From Azolla caroliniana (lineage: Eukaryota > Polypodiophyta), in assembly GCA_043228905.1 (NCBI GenBank), contig JBHGNT010000004.1, positions 3,038,001 through 3,102,000 on the forward strand: a DNA stretch of 64,000 nucleotides, in the 5' to 3' direction. The notes beneath the pieces are model-generated. The model worked only from the letters and a program-made list of their open reading frames with translations, ran no database searches and was not told the origin of the DNA. This document shows positions 35,687-46,319 of this stretch, one piece after another. Position 1 is the first letter of the stretch; each line of letters begins with the position of its first letter. The position numbers were made by a program, and so were the translations under genes.

Positions 35687-38600
35687 TTATCCCCCCTTCT
35701 CGATGACGAGTTCCACGAGTCGGAAGACAAGATTTCGGACTTGGCTTATGAGGATATTTGTTGTGAAATGCAGCAACCATTTCGGAGGCATTAGCAAGAT
35801 TCTCAAGAGGTTCCCATGTTCGATCATTAGGTGTATAACCTAACCAGTCAACCAAATAATATAGTTTGTTGCGAACAATCTTGGAGTTGAGAATGACAAC
35901 AACTTCATATTCGGAGCCATCCGAAACTTCGATTGGAGGTGGGGGAGATGTACGACAGCCGGGAATAGAGCTGGTTGTGTACGGCTCTAAAAGTGAAACA
36001 TGGAAGATCGGGTGAAGATGCATATGAGGGGGAAGATCAAGGCGAAATGCCACATCATTGATCTTACCAGATATCACATATGGGCCAAAACGTTGATAAT
36101 CCAATTTACAGCAAGGTCGGGTTGTTTTAATGCGACCTTGTAAAAGCCATACTCGATCCCCCACTTGAAACGTAGTCGATGAATCACGTCGATGATGGTC
36201 GGCAACCTTCTTTTGAGTGTTTTGAGCATCACATAAATGGTGCAAAAGGATATCTTGAACTTCTTGGAGTCGGGTGAGCCGATCTTCAGCAGCCGGGTTT
36301 GTCGAGAGTTCGGGATGTTCAAGCATAGTCCAATGAGGATGGTACCCAATGTTTGCAAAAAATGGGGAATATCCAGTAGAAGAATGTTCCGCCAAATGTA
36401 ATAGATCAACCCAATCATCTTGTTGATAGTTGACAAAACAACGAAGATATTGTTCTATTGTTTGGTTGGTGCACTCACTCTGTCCGTTAGTTTCTGGATG
36501 GTAGCTGGAAGAGAGTTTGCAAGAAGTATGTAAGAGTTTGAACATGTGCCACCAAAATTTTGAGATGAAATGGGGACCCCGATCACTAATAATATCATCA
36601 GGAAGACCATGATGCCGAAACACCTCTCGTATGAGTAACTCGGCTGTCTCTTGGCTCGTAATGGCCTTTGTACAGGGAAGAAAATGTGCCATCTTGGTAA
36701 AACGATCTACTACCGTGAGAATAGAATCAAAACCCTTGGAAGGTGGTAGATCCGTAATGAAGTCCAATGAAATAGATTTCCATGGACTCTCAGGAATAGG
36801 CATTGGCTGTAATAAGCCATATGGATGATGTCGAGGTTTTTTGGATCGGCAACATGTATCACAACTACGAACATAATCCGTAACAAAATGGCGAAGTCGT
36901 GGCCACCAATACCTTCGAGAAATTAACACCAAAGTCTTGTGGATGCCAAAATGTCCAGCCATTGGTGTATCATGACATTGTTGCAAGACTTGGAGTCGAG
37001 AAGGACCATCGGGCACATATAAGAGATTTTGTCGAAAAAGTAAACCATCATGCCAATTGAACTGGTTGTAGTCTTGACGAGGATTTTGAGATTATGAACA
37101 AAAAGCATGATCTGGGATAATATGGTTCAGAATATCTTGGGTGAATTCATCAGTCTCAATATGCTCCCGAATGGAGTCTAGAAGACTTGAATCCTCGGGT
37201 GTGTCTATAGCATGAAAAGCCATTAGTCGTAGATGGTCAGGACCCAAGAGGATTTGCTTCTGACTTTCAAATGCGGCCTCTCCTGGTTGAAGTTCCATAT
37301 ATGAACGTCGAGATAAAGCATCTGCTTTGCCTTGTTGCGTCCCAGGGCAATATAGAATTACGAAATCAAAATGAGTTAAAAACTGCGCCCAACGAGCTTG
37401 TCGACGACTCAAGTCTCGAGCACTTTGGAAGTACGTTAGATTTTTGTGATCATTATAGACAATGATTTGTTGAGACGAACCCTCCAAAAAATGACGCCAT
37501 TGTTGAAAAGAATCTACAATGGCAAGAAGCTCTTTGTCGTGAATCTCATAGTTGATTTCTGCAGCTTCGAATTTCCGTGAATGAAAAGCCACAGGGTGCA
37601 GTTGGCCATCATTGCTAATCTGGGATAATACGCTTCCTAGTGCGAAGTCAGATGCATCAACTTCCAGTATAAAGCGCTTCGATGGATCAACATGCATCAA
37701 AATTGGTGCGGATGTAAATGCTTGCTTTAATCCTTCAAATGCAGAGTTTGCATTTATACTCCACACAAGTGGTTGATTCTTCTGTGTCAGTTGAGTGAGG
37801 GGCAATACGATCTTTGAATAATCTTTGATGAACTTGCGATAAAAGTTTTCGAACCCTAAAAAACATTGTACATCTCGCACAGACTGTGGTGTTTGCCAAT
37901 CCAAAACTGTTTGAAACTTTGCTGGATCCATAGAGATGCCATGTGAACAGACTATGTACCCCAAAAATTCCACTTGACGCTGGTTAAAGCTGCACTTCTC
38001 CAATTTTGCATAGAGACCATATTCATGCAACCGTTGCAAAGCTTGTCGAATGTGTATATCATGCTCCTCTTGAGTTTTTGAGTAGATCAAGATATCATCT
38101 AGGTAAATTATGACGAAAATATCGAGGAAATCTAGAAAAATGTCATTCGCCATATGTTGGAAAACTGTTGGTGCATTCGTGAGACCAAATGGCATCACTA
38201 TATACTCAAAATGGCCATAGCGAGTACGAAAAGCAATCTTCCATTCATCCCCAGGACGAATTCGATCAAGATTGTAAGCACCTCGAAGATCTAACTTGGC
38301 GAAATACTTAGGTCCATTGAGGCGTTCCAGAAGGCTCAAAATCAATGGTAGAGCATATTGGTTTCGAATAGTTACTTTATTCAATCCTCGATAATCCACG
38401 ACCAGACGAATCGAACCATCTTTCTTCTTAACGAAAAATATGGGTGCACTGGCAGGAGATCTTGAATGCTGGATAAACCCATTCGCCAAGTTCTCATCGA
38501 TATATTCTCGAAGAACCTCTAACTCCGTGGGTGAAAGGTTATAAATTGGCCCCCATGGAGGCTCTTTTCTGGGCTGCAAATCAATCGGGCAATCATATGG

Positions 38601-39263
38601 TCGATGCTTTGGTAGTCTATTGGCCTTCACCTTATCAAAAACATCGGAGAATTCTATATATTTCTTCGGTAGTTGGACCCCCGATTCTTGTGAGCTCGAT
38701 GTGGGAGTTGCTAAAACTGCAAACACCAACATGTCTTCCTTCCGTCCTTCCTCACGTAATTGATGTATAGAGATTGTCGAAATCTTTTGGAATGTCATAT
38801 CCTTTGTTGGAGTTTTAAGAGGCTCAGACTGTATTGTGACTTCTTCAATGGTTCTTTTTCTCCAATCAATAGTTGGGTTATGTAGCTCAAACCATGGAAG
38901 ACCAAGAACTAGGGAGTGCTCTGGACTACTAATGATGTTAAATGAGATGACACTAGCCAAATTGCCTAGGACTACATGAATTGGTTCAGACTCTTCAACT
39001 ATATCACTTGATGTTATGGGGTGTCCATCAATGACTCCGACTGATACTGGGCTTGGGAGCTTATGCAACTGAATATTATGCATTACAGCAAACTCACGAT
39101 CCATGAAACAAGAGTTGGCTCCAAAGTCTAAGAGGGTAGAAGCTGGGACTCGATGGCACCTAGATGTGTTAAGCTCAACTTGTGCAGAGAAAACTCGACT
39201 AACTTGACCGGATGAAATGGAACCACAACTAGGGACGGACGTTACATGCCTAGGGCTGTCCAA
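35679..39263 (-). pseudogene. Chromovirus pol (protease-RT-RNase H-integrase-chromodomain), broken
   Basis: Polyprotein for reverse transcription and integration. Visible in order: protease-like LLDFGANSCFMD, RT with KKKDGSIRLVVDYRGLN and the catalytic YLDD, RNase H (EVDASDFALGS), integrase zinc finger (CHDTPMAGH with CDTC) and the DDE core (SLDFITDLP, ISDRGPHF, ETNGQSE), then a C-terminal chromodomain (YYLVDWLGYTPNDRTWEP). A TAA at 37092-37094 cuts the frame between RNase H and integrase; the same frame continues after it. The protease active site has DFGA where the family has DSGA or DTGA, so it is probably inactive. The frame ends a few bases inside the 3' LTR, crossing the polypurine tract. 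Confidence 0.9.
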
Positions 39264-39289
39264 CCAAATGGCTTCGATTTTGGCCGGAC

Positions 39290-40393
39290 TTACTCGTTTA
39301 ACACATCATCTAATTGGCTCAAGACATCAAATGTATTTTTATGACATGGACTACTAGGCCTACTTGGGTTACGAGAAGGCAGGGCAGAAATTGAGATGGG
39401 ATTGTCATGAGCACTTACTTGGTTAACTTGTCGTCGTGGTTTATATGGACAATTCACAGCAATATGCCCTGGACCACCACAATAGAGGCATAGACGATTC
39501 ACTCGTCGTCGTTGCTTTTCAACATCCGATAATGGTCCTCGATGTCGTGTTGTCTCGATTTCCATTGGAGTAGGGCCTTCCACCACACTTGACTTTGATA
39601 CTTGGGGTGGAGTTGTAACCACCGAAGCATATGTTTTTGTTGGTCGAAAGTGTAACATTTGTTGGCGCTCAGAACGCCGCTCAAATAAGCGATTGTCACA
39701 TCGCACGGCCCATCTTATTGCTTCAGTAAGAGATTTTGGATCATCATGGAAGGTAAGAAGTAAATCCTTCACATCATTGTGCAGACCTTGATGAAATTGG
39801 TCCATTAATGCCGCCTCGTCCCATGGAATATCACATGCTAGAAGGCGAAAATCTGCAACATAAGCGGAAGTAGGACAATCTCCTTGTCGTAATCACCGAA
39901 TTTTGTTTATTGCAGTCCTCATACTATCAATGTCTCCAAAGTTGGCTTGGAACTCATTAATAAACTCTTCAAAATCTTCTAATAATGGTGAGTGCTTCTC
40001 TAGGAGTGGTGCAAACCACGCTAATGCGGTACCCATTAACAAGGTACCAACTAGACCCACACGAGCAACATCAATTGGGTAACGGCTAGGATGCAATTTA
40101 ATCACAAGCCGTACTTGATTTAAAAATCCACGAAATTGAGACCTTGTACCATCAAACTTGGCCGGCAGACTAATCTTGGGTTCCTTCGGCGAGGTTTGAA
40201 CTTCCGCCGCTTGTCGTTGCAATAGAGTAGTCTCCAATTGATGCGCCCGTTGAGATAATTCTTCATATTGTTGTACTTTCTCAGCACTTACTTGTTGTAG
40301 GTCTCCCAACAATCTTTGATTTTCATGCTCTAGTGCCACGAATTTCGAGCTCGGAGAGAACACGCATATATTCTTGCTTGGTGACGACTCCAT
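39290..40393 (-). pseudogene. Chromovirus gag, broken by one stop codon
   Basis: Capsid/nucleocapsid protein. The N-terminal part has a coiled-coil (residues about 20-65), then a retrotransposon gag domain (FDGTRSQFRGFLNQV, FINEFQANFGD), and the C-terminal part has a zinc knuckle CLYCGGPGHIAVNC. A TGA at 39893-39895 interrupts the frame, which then continues in phase. Pol follows in the -1 frame relative to gag. Confidence 0.88.
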
Positions 40394-40486
40394 AGTTGCG
40401 ATAGAAAATTGCTAGATTTGGTTGAATAAGGTTAAGATAAGAAGAAGAAGTTGGAGAAGAAGAAAAGAGATAAATTCAGTTCAAAC

Positions 40487-40541
40487 TGTCGTGACTTGAG
40501 AATAAGAGAGAGAAAATAAGATGACAGTAGAAGGTAGAGGG

Positions 40542-40573
<32 letters not shown>

Positions 40574-40933
40574 ACACTAGAAATGGAAAGAGAGTTTATA
40601 TTATAAGAGAGCAAGGATTACAAAGAGTAGGCTAAGGGGCTACAAATTGGTGTTGAACCGAATGAGTTGTGATGAATGAATAGACATCTATTTATAGGTC
40701 CTTATGGAGTATTCTAGAATGTTCTAGAATATTTTAGATATTTATGATATTTAATATAATCATGGAATATCCTAGAATGTTCTAGAATACTCTAAATGTC
40801 TTGTAATAACTAATAATACATTTATTATAATTATACATCATATATGTTAGTATAATGGTTAAAGGTCTAACATATAGACCAAGACGTCTTGGGCTCGAAT
40901 TCTTGTAAGGCCAAAATGTATGTCGTCATGACA
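40487..40933 (-). repeat. 5' LTR of the chromovirus (right end)
   Basis: 447 bp, same termini as the left copy. The sequence next to it on the element strand (GTTTGAACTGAATTTATC) is not the initiator-Met primer site common in chromoviruses, and I could not assign a primer tRNA. It carries the same tRNA-like block near its end (about 40849-40905). Confidence 0.92.
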
Positions 40934-41828
40934 GATAGTATCACACGATGGTTGAAACTTGAAAGTGTTCATCATCATCATTACACACTAATATTCATAA
41001 AAAAACTTGGTTAGTCCACACACCATGTGGTCAATATGATGATGATTTGCAGGGTTTAGATGATGTTATGAGGCAACGACAAGTGGCCTTTAAGAACCAA
41101 TGGCAAGGACTTCACTTATTTTCGAATACAACTAATGGTCTGAAGTGGAATTATGCCATACCTTCTTTTATGTTAAATAGCTTATAGTATTGTTCTAATT
41201 GTTTCATATATGAGATCATCTCTTTGATCATATGTGTAAAGAATCGATGGTATGATTTTGTGTAGCGGAATAGGTTAGAGACGTGTATTGTGTGTGTGAG
41301 AGAGAAGAGGAGAGGAGAGAGACACAAGATAAATAAAAAACGAATACTCAAGAAGATGTATATTACAAAGGAGATTTAACGGACACATTACAAAGTAGGA
41401 GGAGGTGCCATGGACGTAGACGAGGGTAAGGACAAGTACCCGAGCTCAATATTCAGAAAGAGAGAAAGATAGATATATAGATAGAGAGGAGCATAGACAA
41501 GAGAACAAGAGAGAGAGAGGGTAGACAAAAGAGCGAGAACTAAATTATGCTTCCGTAACTAGTGTTGTTCACCTTGATTGTAATCAAGGTGCACCGAAGT
41601 ATTTATACAAGAATGTGGTGGTATGCATGTAAGCTATGAAACATCTAGAGAATGCATGGAAACTTCTAGAGAAGTTGAAACTTATACCCTAAACCCTAGA
41701 TGGAATGTAGCTCAATTGGTAAGGTTGCCCAATAAGACCAAGAGGTCATGGGTTCAACCCCCTACATTCCATCTTGTCTATGATAGGAGGGTGCTTTATA
41801 TAGTCACCCTCTCTCTTCATTAACTACC
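40934..41828. other. Repeat-rich spacer with LTR-like composition
   Basis: Holds (GA)n-rich sequence (41290-41520), a TATA-like TTTATATAG (about 41799) and the tRNA-like copy at 41702-41770. It resembles decayed LTR sequence, but no paired ends could be fixed. No gene seen. Confidence 0.4.
41702..41770 (+). repeat. tRNA-like sequence, SINE or tRNA pseudogene
   Basis: The ends GGAATGTA and TACATTCC pair perfectly like an acceptor stem. A box A match (TAGCTCAATTGG) and box B match (GGTTCAACCC) are correctly ordered. The D stem and anticodon stem do not pair well and the T stem has mismatches, so a working tRNA is unlikely. Its 3' half is repeated at 29134 and 29229, pointing to a tRNA-derived SINE. 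Confidence 0.6.
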
Positions 41829-43795
41829 TATCACGAACACACCAAGCGTGGACTAGGAGGGAGCATGGATGACACTAGAAACGAACAAGAGAATGAAGAC
41901 AAAGATGACGATCAAGGAGACAAGATGGGGCGAAATGATAATACTAGATTGATGCGTCAATGACTGGACCAAGGATGTTACAAGTATTTATACAATTTTC
42001 GAGATTGAATATACTCGAGAAATATCTCGAGAATATACCCGTTTAGAATATACCGAAGAATAATTCTAGTAGTATACTAACGACTAGAATATTCTCAAAT
42101 GTACACTAGACTCTACAATATATACCAGTTCACAATCCATGTGGACAATTCAAAAGAGTTTTTATATGGTTAACACAACACAATGTACTGTGTGTTAAAG
42201 GTCAAAGGTTCAAGTCTAGAATGTGACATTATCCCCCTCTTATGTCGCCTTCCCGAACTAGTCGTCGGCTAAAGGGAATACTGTTATTGAAAATCTTAGA
42301 CCACCTCCAAAGTATTTTGTAAATTGTAGAAAAGGAGTAACCCTTCCACAACACGAGGTATTGAACGCCAACGGGCATGAGTGACCATGTTGGTCCTTGT
42401 TGGGATCTGGAACACGAACAATAGTTGGAATGAGCGACAATGTGCGGTCCTCACCGGAGACTGGAACACGAACGGGAGTGAGTGACCATGCGCCCTCCTT
42501 GGAGACTAGAACACAAACGGGAGTGAGTGACCATGTGGCCCTCACCGGAGACTGGAACACTAACGGGCAAAGGAGTGCAAGTGAAGCAGTCAACTTGACT
42601 TCTTCTCTTATGAGAGGACAAATAGTCGAGGTTGACCCAAAACACACCACAAACGGCTGCGCTAGTGAGAAACTGACGCGATCCCCACAAGGAAAGTGAG
42701 CGGTTGTGACCCCCTTCGAAACTAGAAGGAGAGCGATCGAAATTGATCCTCGTCAAAAGAGAGTGAAGTGAAATGTAGACTGAAATGAAAAATGGAGTGT
42801 GACTGAGCAACGATTCAATCCCCACTAGGAAAGTGAGCAGTTGTAACCCCCACCAGAAACTAGGAAGGTGAGCGATCAAAGTGATCCTCGCCAAAGGAAA
42901 GTGGAGTGAAACTTGAACTGAAATGAAAATGGAGTGGAAGTGAGTGATGATCCGATCCCCACCAGGAAAGTGAGCGATCGAAATTGGTCATCGCCAATGG
43001 AAAGTGGCGCTAGACTTGAACTAAAATGAAAACGGAGTGCAAGCAAGCGATGATCTGATCCCCACCAGGAAAGTGAGCGGTTGTGACCCCCACCGGAACT
43101 AGGAAGGTGAGCGATCGAAAGCACTCCTCACCATAACTGTGATGCAAAATGATACCTAAAAATGATGACAAGTAGTGTTGATGATGACGATGGTTGGGCG
43201 AAGAGGTGCTGAAAATGATGATGTCAAAGATAAGGATGTTGATGATGGTAACTCTGGAAGCAAGGATGGTGATGATGATAACTCTAGAAGCAAAGGCGAT
43301 GGCGAAGACGGGTGGTGCTCCTAGTTGGAAGGGATTCAAACTGTCAATCTAGTATTCTCGTTTCACCTCATCTTTGTCTCCTTGATCTTTATTTCTGTCT
43401 TCATGCTCTCATGTCACTCACAACATCTAGAGTTCCTAGTCTTGTCATATCTAGCTCCAAGTTCATTCGTCGCTCGTAGCCCCATCATCTGTGTTCTGTC
43501 TGAGTCCGCGCTTGGTGTGTTCATGACAGTTTGATCCCCATCTTGTCTCATTGATCTTTGTCTTTGTCTCGTTTCTATCCTTGTCACTTCTAGCTCTCAT
43601 GTTGGAAATTGTATAAATAGTTGTAACATCCTTGGTCCCTTTCAAGGGATTCAACACCAATCATTGACACATCAATCTAGTATTATCATTTCGCCCCATC
43701 TTGTCTCCTTGATTGTCATCTTTGTCTTCATTCTCTTGTTCGTTTCTAGTGTCATCCATGCTTCGTCCTAGTCCACGCTTGGTGTTTCTGTGACA
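41829..43795. mobile_element. LTR-derived element with inverted ends, 5-bp target duplication
   Basis: Flanked by CTACC (41824-41828 and 43796-43800). The left 400 bp (41829-42228) look like an LTR ending GTGACA, followed by TTATCCCCCTCTT, the same LTR/polypurine junction (read on the minus strand) as in the chromovirus. The right end (about 43620-43795) is the reverse complement of the first about 165 bp of the left LTR, so the ends are inverted, not direct. A related third LTR start lies at about 43325-43535, also inverted. No coding capacity recognised. Confidence 0.65.
42370..43320. repeat. Tandem repeats inside the inverted-end element
   Basis: Blocks such as GGAGACTGGAACACGAACGG with GGAGTGAGTGACCATG recur at 42390-42580, and GATCCCCACCAGGAAAGTGA with GAGCGATC and GAAATGAAAA recur four times at 42680-43120. 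A GATGATG-rich tract follows (43140-43310). Open frames here are repeat artefacts. Confidence 0.7.
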
Positions 43796-44771
43796 CTACC
43801 GAAGCTCATCGGTCATGGAGAATGTGGAAACTCATTAATTATGCGTCATAGAATATGATTCTATGACACATAGTTAATGTGTAGAGAGTAGTGGTGTGAC
43901 TTTTGACCTTTGAGTGACCATATGCTCTCAAGGGTGTGTTCACACACTAGACTAGGTTGAGCTTGATTCTCAACACGCTGTTGTGAAGATTTTTGGCAAC
44001 GGTGTGAAAATTGTGTGCAACGAACAAAATTGAGAAGGTGCAATGTGCACGTGTGAATGGGGAGAAGACCACATGCATATGCTAGCATGTTGTAAATAGG
44101 ACTGAAATGAGAATCGTAAAAGAAAAGCTAGATGTAAAGTTAAAACATGTGCACGTGTGATGTGCGCTCAATTGTAAATATAAAAATAAGACTAAAGCCT
44201 AGTAACATTTAAGTCCATACATAGGGGTGGAAGGAAGGCTTGAACCTTGCACCTCCAAGATAGGAAACAAATTAACTTACCTCTAAAGTCATTACTGAGT
44301 GCTTTAGAATTTGTATATATTCTTATCATATTCAGTATTTTGTAGGAAGTAAACATATAAAAACTGTGGGCACAAAACCATGGTTTTAGCCTGTGGTTTT
44401 AGCCCATGGTTTTAGCCCGTTGTTTTAGCCCATGGTTTTTGCATGGAGAGACCTATAAAAGCCTATAGTTGGGCTTGTGTAAGGAGGCAAGTGATGTAAG
44501 TAAAAATGAAACTTTTAATCAAAGATTTGAGTTATCCTACTGGTGATGTATCTTGTCAAATAAAACTAAAGTTAAGGGTTCAATCTCTTTTTGTATCTTC
44601 ATCCATCTATCTATCTTTAATACTTTCTCGCTTACGCTGTTAAAAACATCGAATCCTTCCGGTCTTTAGGACCCCGGTGGTCCCGCTTCATTTCGCAAAC
44701 ACGCAAGGATTTCCTCGACAACGCCCCCTCAAGCTCAACTTGGGTCGGCTCCTTTCGGTTCATGTCCGCTT
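43796..44771. other. Spacer left of the Copia element, probable truncated LTR
   Basis: Five copies of a TGGTTTTAGCC-type 13-bp unit lie at 44379-44440. On the minus strand, GCTTGAGGGGGCG (44723-44735) looks like a polypurine tract followed by TTGTCGAGG, as at a 3' LTR border, suggesting an older LTR element in reverse orientation that the Copia element entered. No gene seen. Confidence 0.4.
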
Positions 44772-45382
44772 TGTTAAGAAACAAGATCAACAAAAGCATG
44801 TGATGCTTATTGGGAAATAAGATCTTCTATACTAGCTATTAGGAAATTAGCTATTAGTGGACATATAAGTAAAGCAACTATTTAGCTATGCACAACTATT
44901 TAGCTACTCACAACTAATTAGCTGAATATGTAAGTCACTTATATACTTAGGTAAAAAAGTAAGAGTGAGATGAAGAAGAGAGAGAGTGAGAGAGAAGAAA
45001 AAACATGGACGAGAGAGGTTTCTCTACGTGTAATGAAATAGACGCTTTTGGGTTGCTACAGAGGTAAGTGTCGAATACAAGTGTATAATGGACGTATTCA
45101 CACTATCCCTTTCTATAGCTCAAGTTTGGGCCATTTGTGTAATTAGCATAAAGGGTAGTTGCCCTAAGTCGGTCACTATATATAGTGACCTTGTAACCTT
45201 TTTGTAAGGTTGGGTGTTGTATTATTGCTTTGTGGAATAAAGAGTCTTTTGTGTGTGTGTGTGTCTCTCTCTCTCTCTCTCTCCATCTCTGTGCACGACC
45301 TCAGAAACGATCATACGCAGGTACTCAGAACAGAATCGAATGCTTCTTGATCCTTCCGCATAGACGACTTTGATCTTCAACA
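44772..45382 (+). repeat. 5' LTR of the Copia element (611 bp)
   Basis: TGTTAAG...TTCAACA, with TGTT/AACA inverted ends. It contains a perfect 20-bp palindrome centred on TATATA (45171-45190), a polyadenylation-type AATAAA (45237) and (GT)n(CT)n (about 45252-45284). It is preceded by CGCTT, the presumed target duplication, whose partner is outside the window. Confidence 0.75.
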
Positions 45383-45384
45383 TC

Positions 45385-45396
45385 TGGTATTAGAGC
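45385..45396 (+). promoter_or_regulatory. Copia primer binding site (initiator tRNA-Met type)
   Basis: TGGTATTAGAGC, two bases after the LTR end; one base off the usual TGGTATCAGAGC that pairs with the 3' end of initiator tRNA-Met. Confidence 0.85.
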
Positions 45397-45848
45397 CTGC
45401 ACATTCAATCCGCTGTCGGACGTCGTCTCAACCTGCACAGCATTCGGTTTCTTGCGTCATTCGAAGAAGAGAGAAGAAGAAGAAAAACGAGGCTCACATC
45501 TCATCGCGTTAGATCATCTTCGCTTGGAGTAAGCCAACAGGTTGTACTCTGTTCCTTGTGATCGTAACCGCTCGAGGTGAAATCCCCTTGTGCAACATTG
45601 ACACGATCGTGCTCCACTCGGTTAAACGGCATCCGAAGAGGTCACCAAACGCTGCTCACCGCTCATTGTAACCACTCGGTGCAGATCGGTCTCAAGACAA
45701 CAACCCCAATTCGTGCTTCATCCGGCTGATCGACATTCGAGAGGATCAGTTGGATCTGTCTCTCTCGTCGCTGCAGCCACCCGAAGCAGAATCGGCCCAG
45801 ACAATCGGTTTCAATAATCGGTATTCGGCACATATATCCGAAGCGAAC

Positions 45849-46268
45849 TGTTACCGGCCGGCAAGGAGTCCAAAATACGGAGTGAAGGAATTAATTAGAT
45901 ATGGTTGTAAATGAGCATAGTGTGGACGGACGGACTGGAAACGGTATGCCGTTCCAGATCCGGACGGATCCCGAATAGGTGCGAGAAGCACCGTTTTGTA
46001 CTACGGGCCGGAAACCTATTTAAAGGCCCGGACCCTATTGTAATGACAGCGGATAATTAATAGAGATTATGATGTTTATACTTCTGTCTTGATTTCCGTT
46101 CTGTAATCACTGTTATATCTTACGCGTGTAATTAACCGAAGCAATCTAATCGTGTAACTTACGTAAGTCGGTGTAATCGTTGAATCTTAATCCTATGCCG
46201 TAATCACCCTTTGGTGAAGTGTCTCCGTGACACCTTGTGTTAGGCCTTGTCCGGCTAAGCGAATAACA
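45849..46268 (+). repeat. 5' LTR of the first nested Gypsy element
   Basis: TGTTACCGG...GAATAACA. TATTTAAA at 46017-46024 is the best TATA-like box, 5' of a long C/T-rich stretch. Confidence 0.95.
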
Positions 46269-46274
46269 CAGTTT

Positions 46275-46282
46275 TGGCGACC
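46275..46282 (+). promoter_or_regulatory. Primer binding site, tRNA-Arg-like
   Basis: TGGCGACC six bases after the LTR pairs with a tRNA ending GGTCG-CCA, as in tRNA-Arg. Homology beyond these bases is less certain. Confidence 0.6.
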
Positions 46283-46319
46283 ACGATTCCTGCTTTCTCG
46301 CAGCGAACGACGGTAATGG

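Larger units (their letters stand above)
35200..40933 (-). mobile_element. Ty3/Gypsy chromovirus, full length, minus orientation
   Basis: Both LTRs begin TGTCGTGAC and end GTCATGACA, flanked by the 5-bp duplication GATAG (35195-35199 and 40934-40938). The polypurine tract (minus strand AGAAGGGGGGATAA) abuts the 3' LTR. Order on the minus strand is gag, protease, RT, RNase H, integrase, chromodomain, the chromovirus order. Coding is broken by two nonsense codons and a gag/pol frame change, so this copy is not autonomous. The right LTR is 447 bp and the left 487 bp. Confidence 0.95.

Noticed and set aside
41702-41770. Functional tRNA gene
   Set aside because: Acceptor ends pair and A/B boxes exist, but D, anticodon and T stems do not pair properly.
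42397-43339. Coding potential in the inverted-end element
   Set aside because: Frames consist of tandem repeat translations on both strands; no retroelement domain found.
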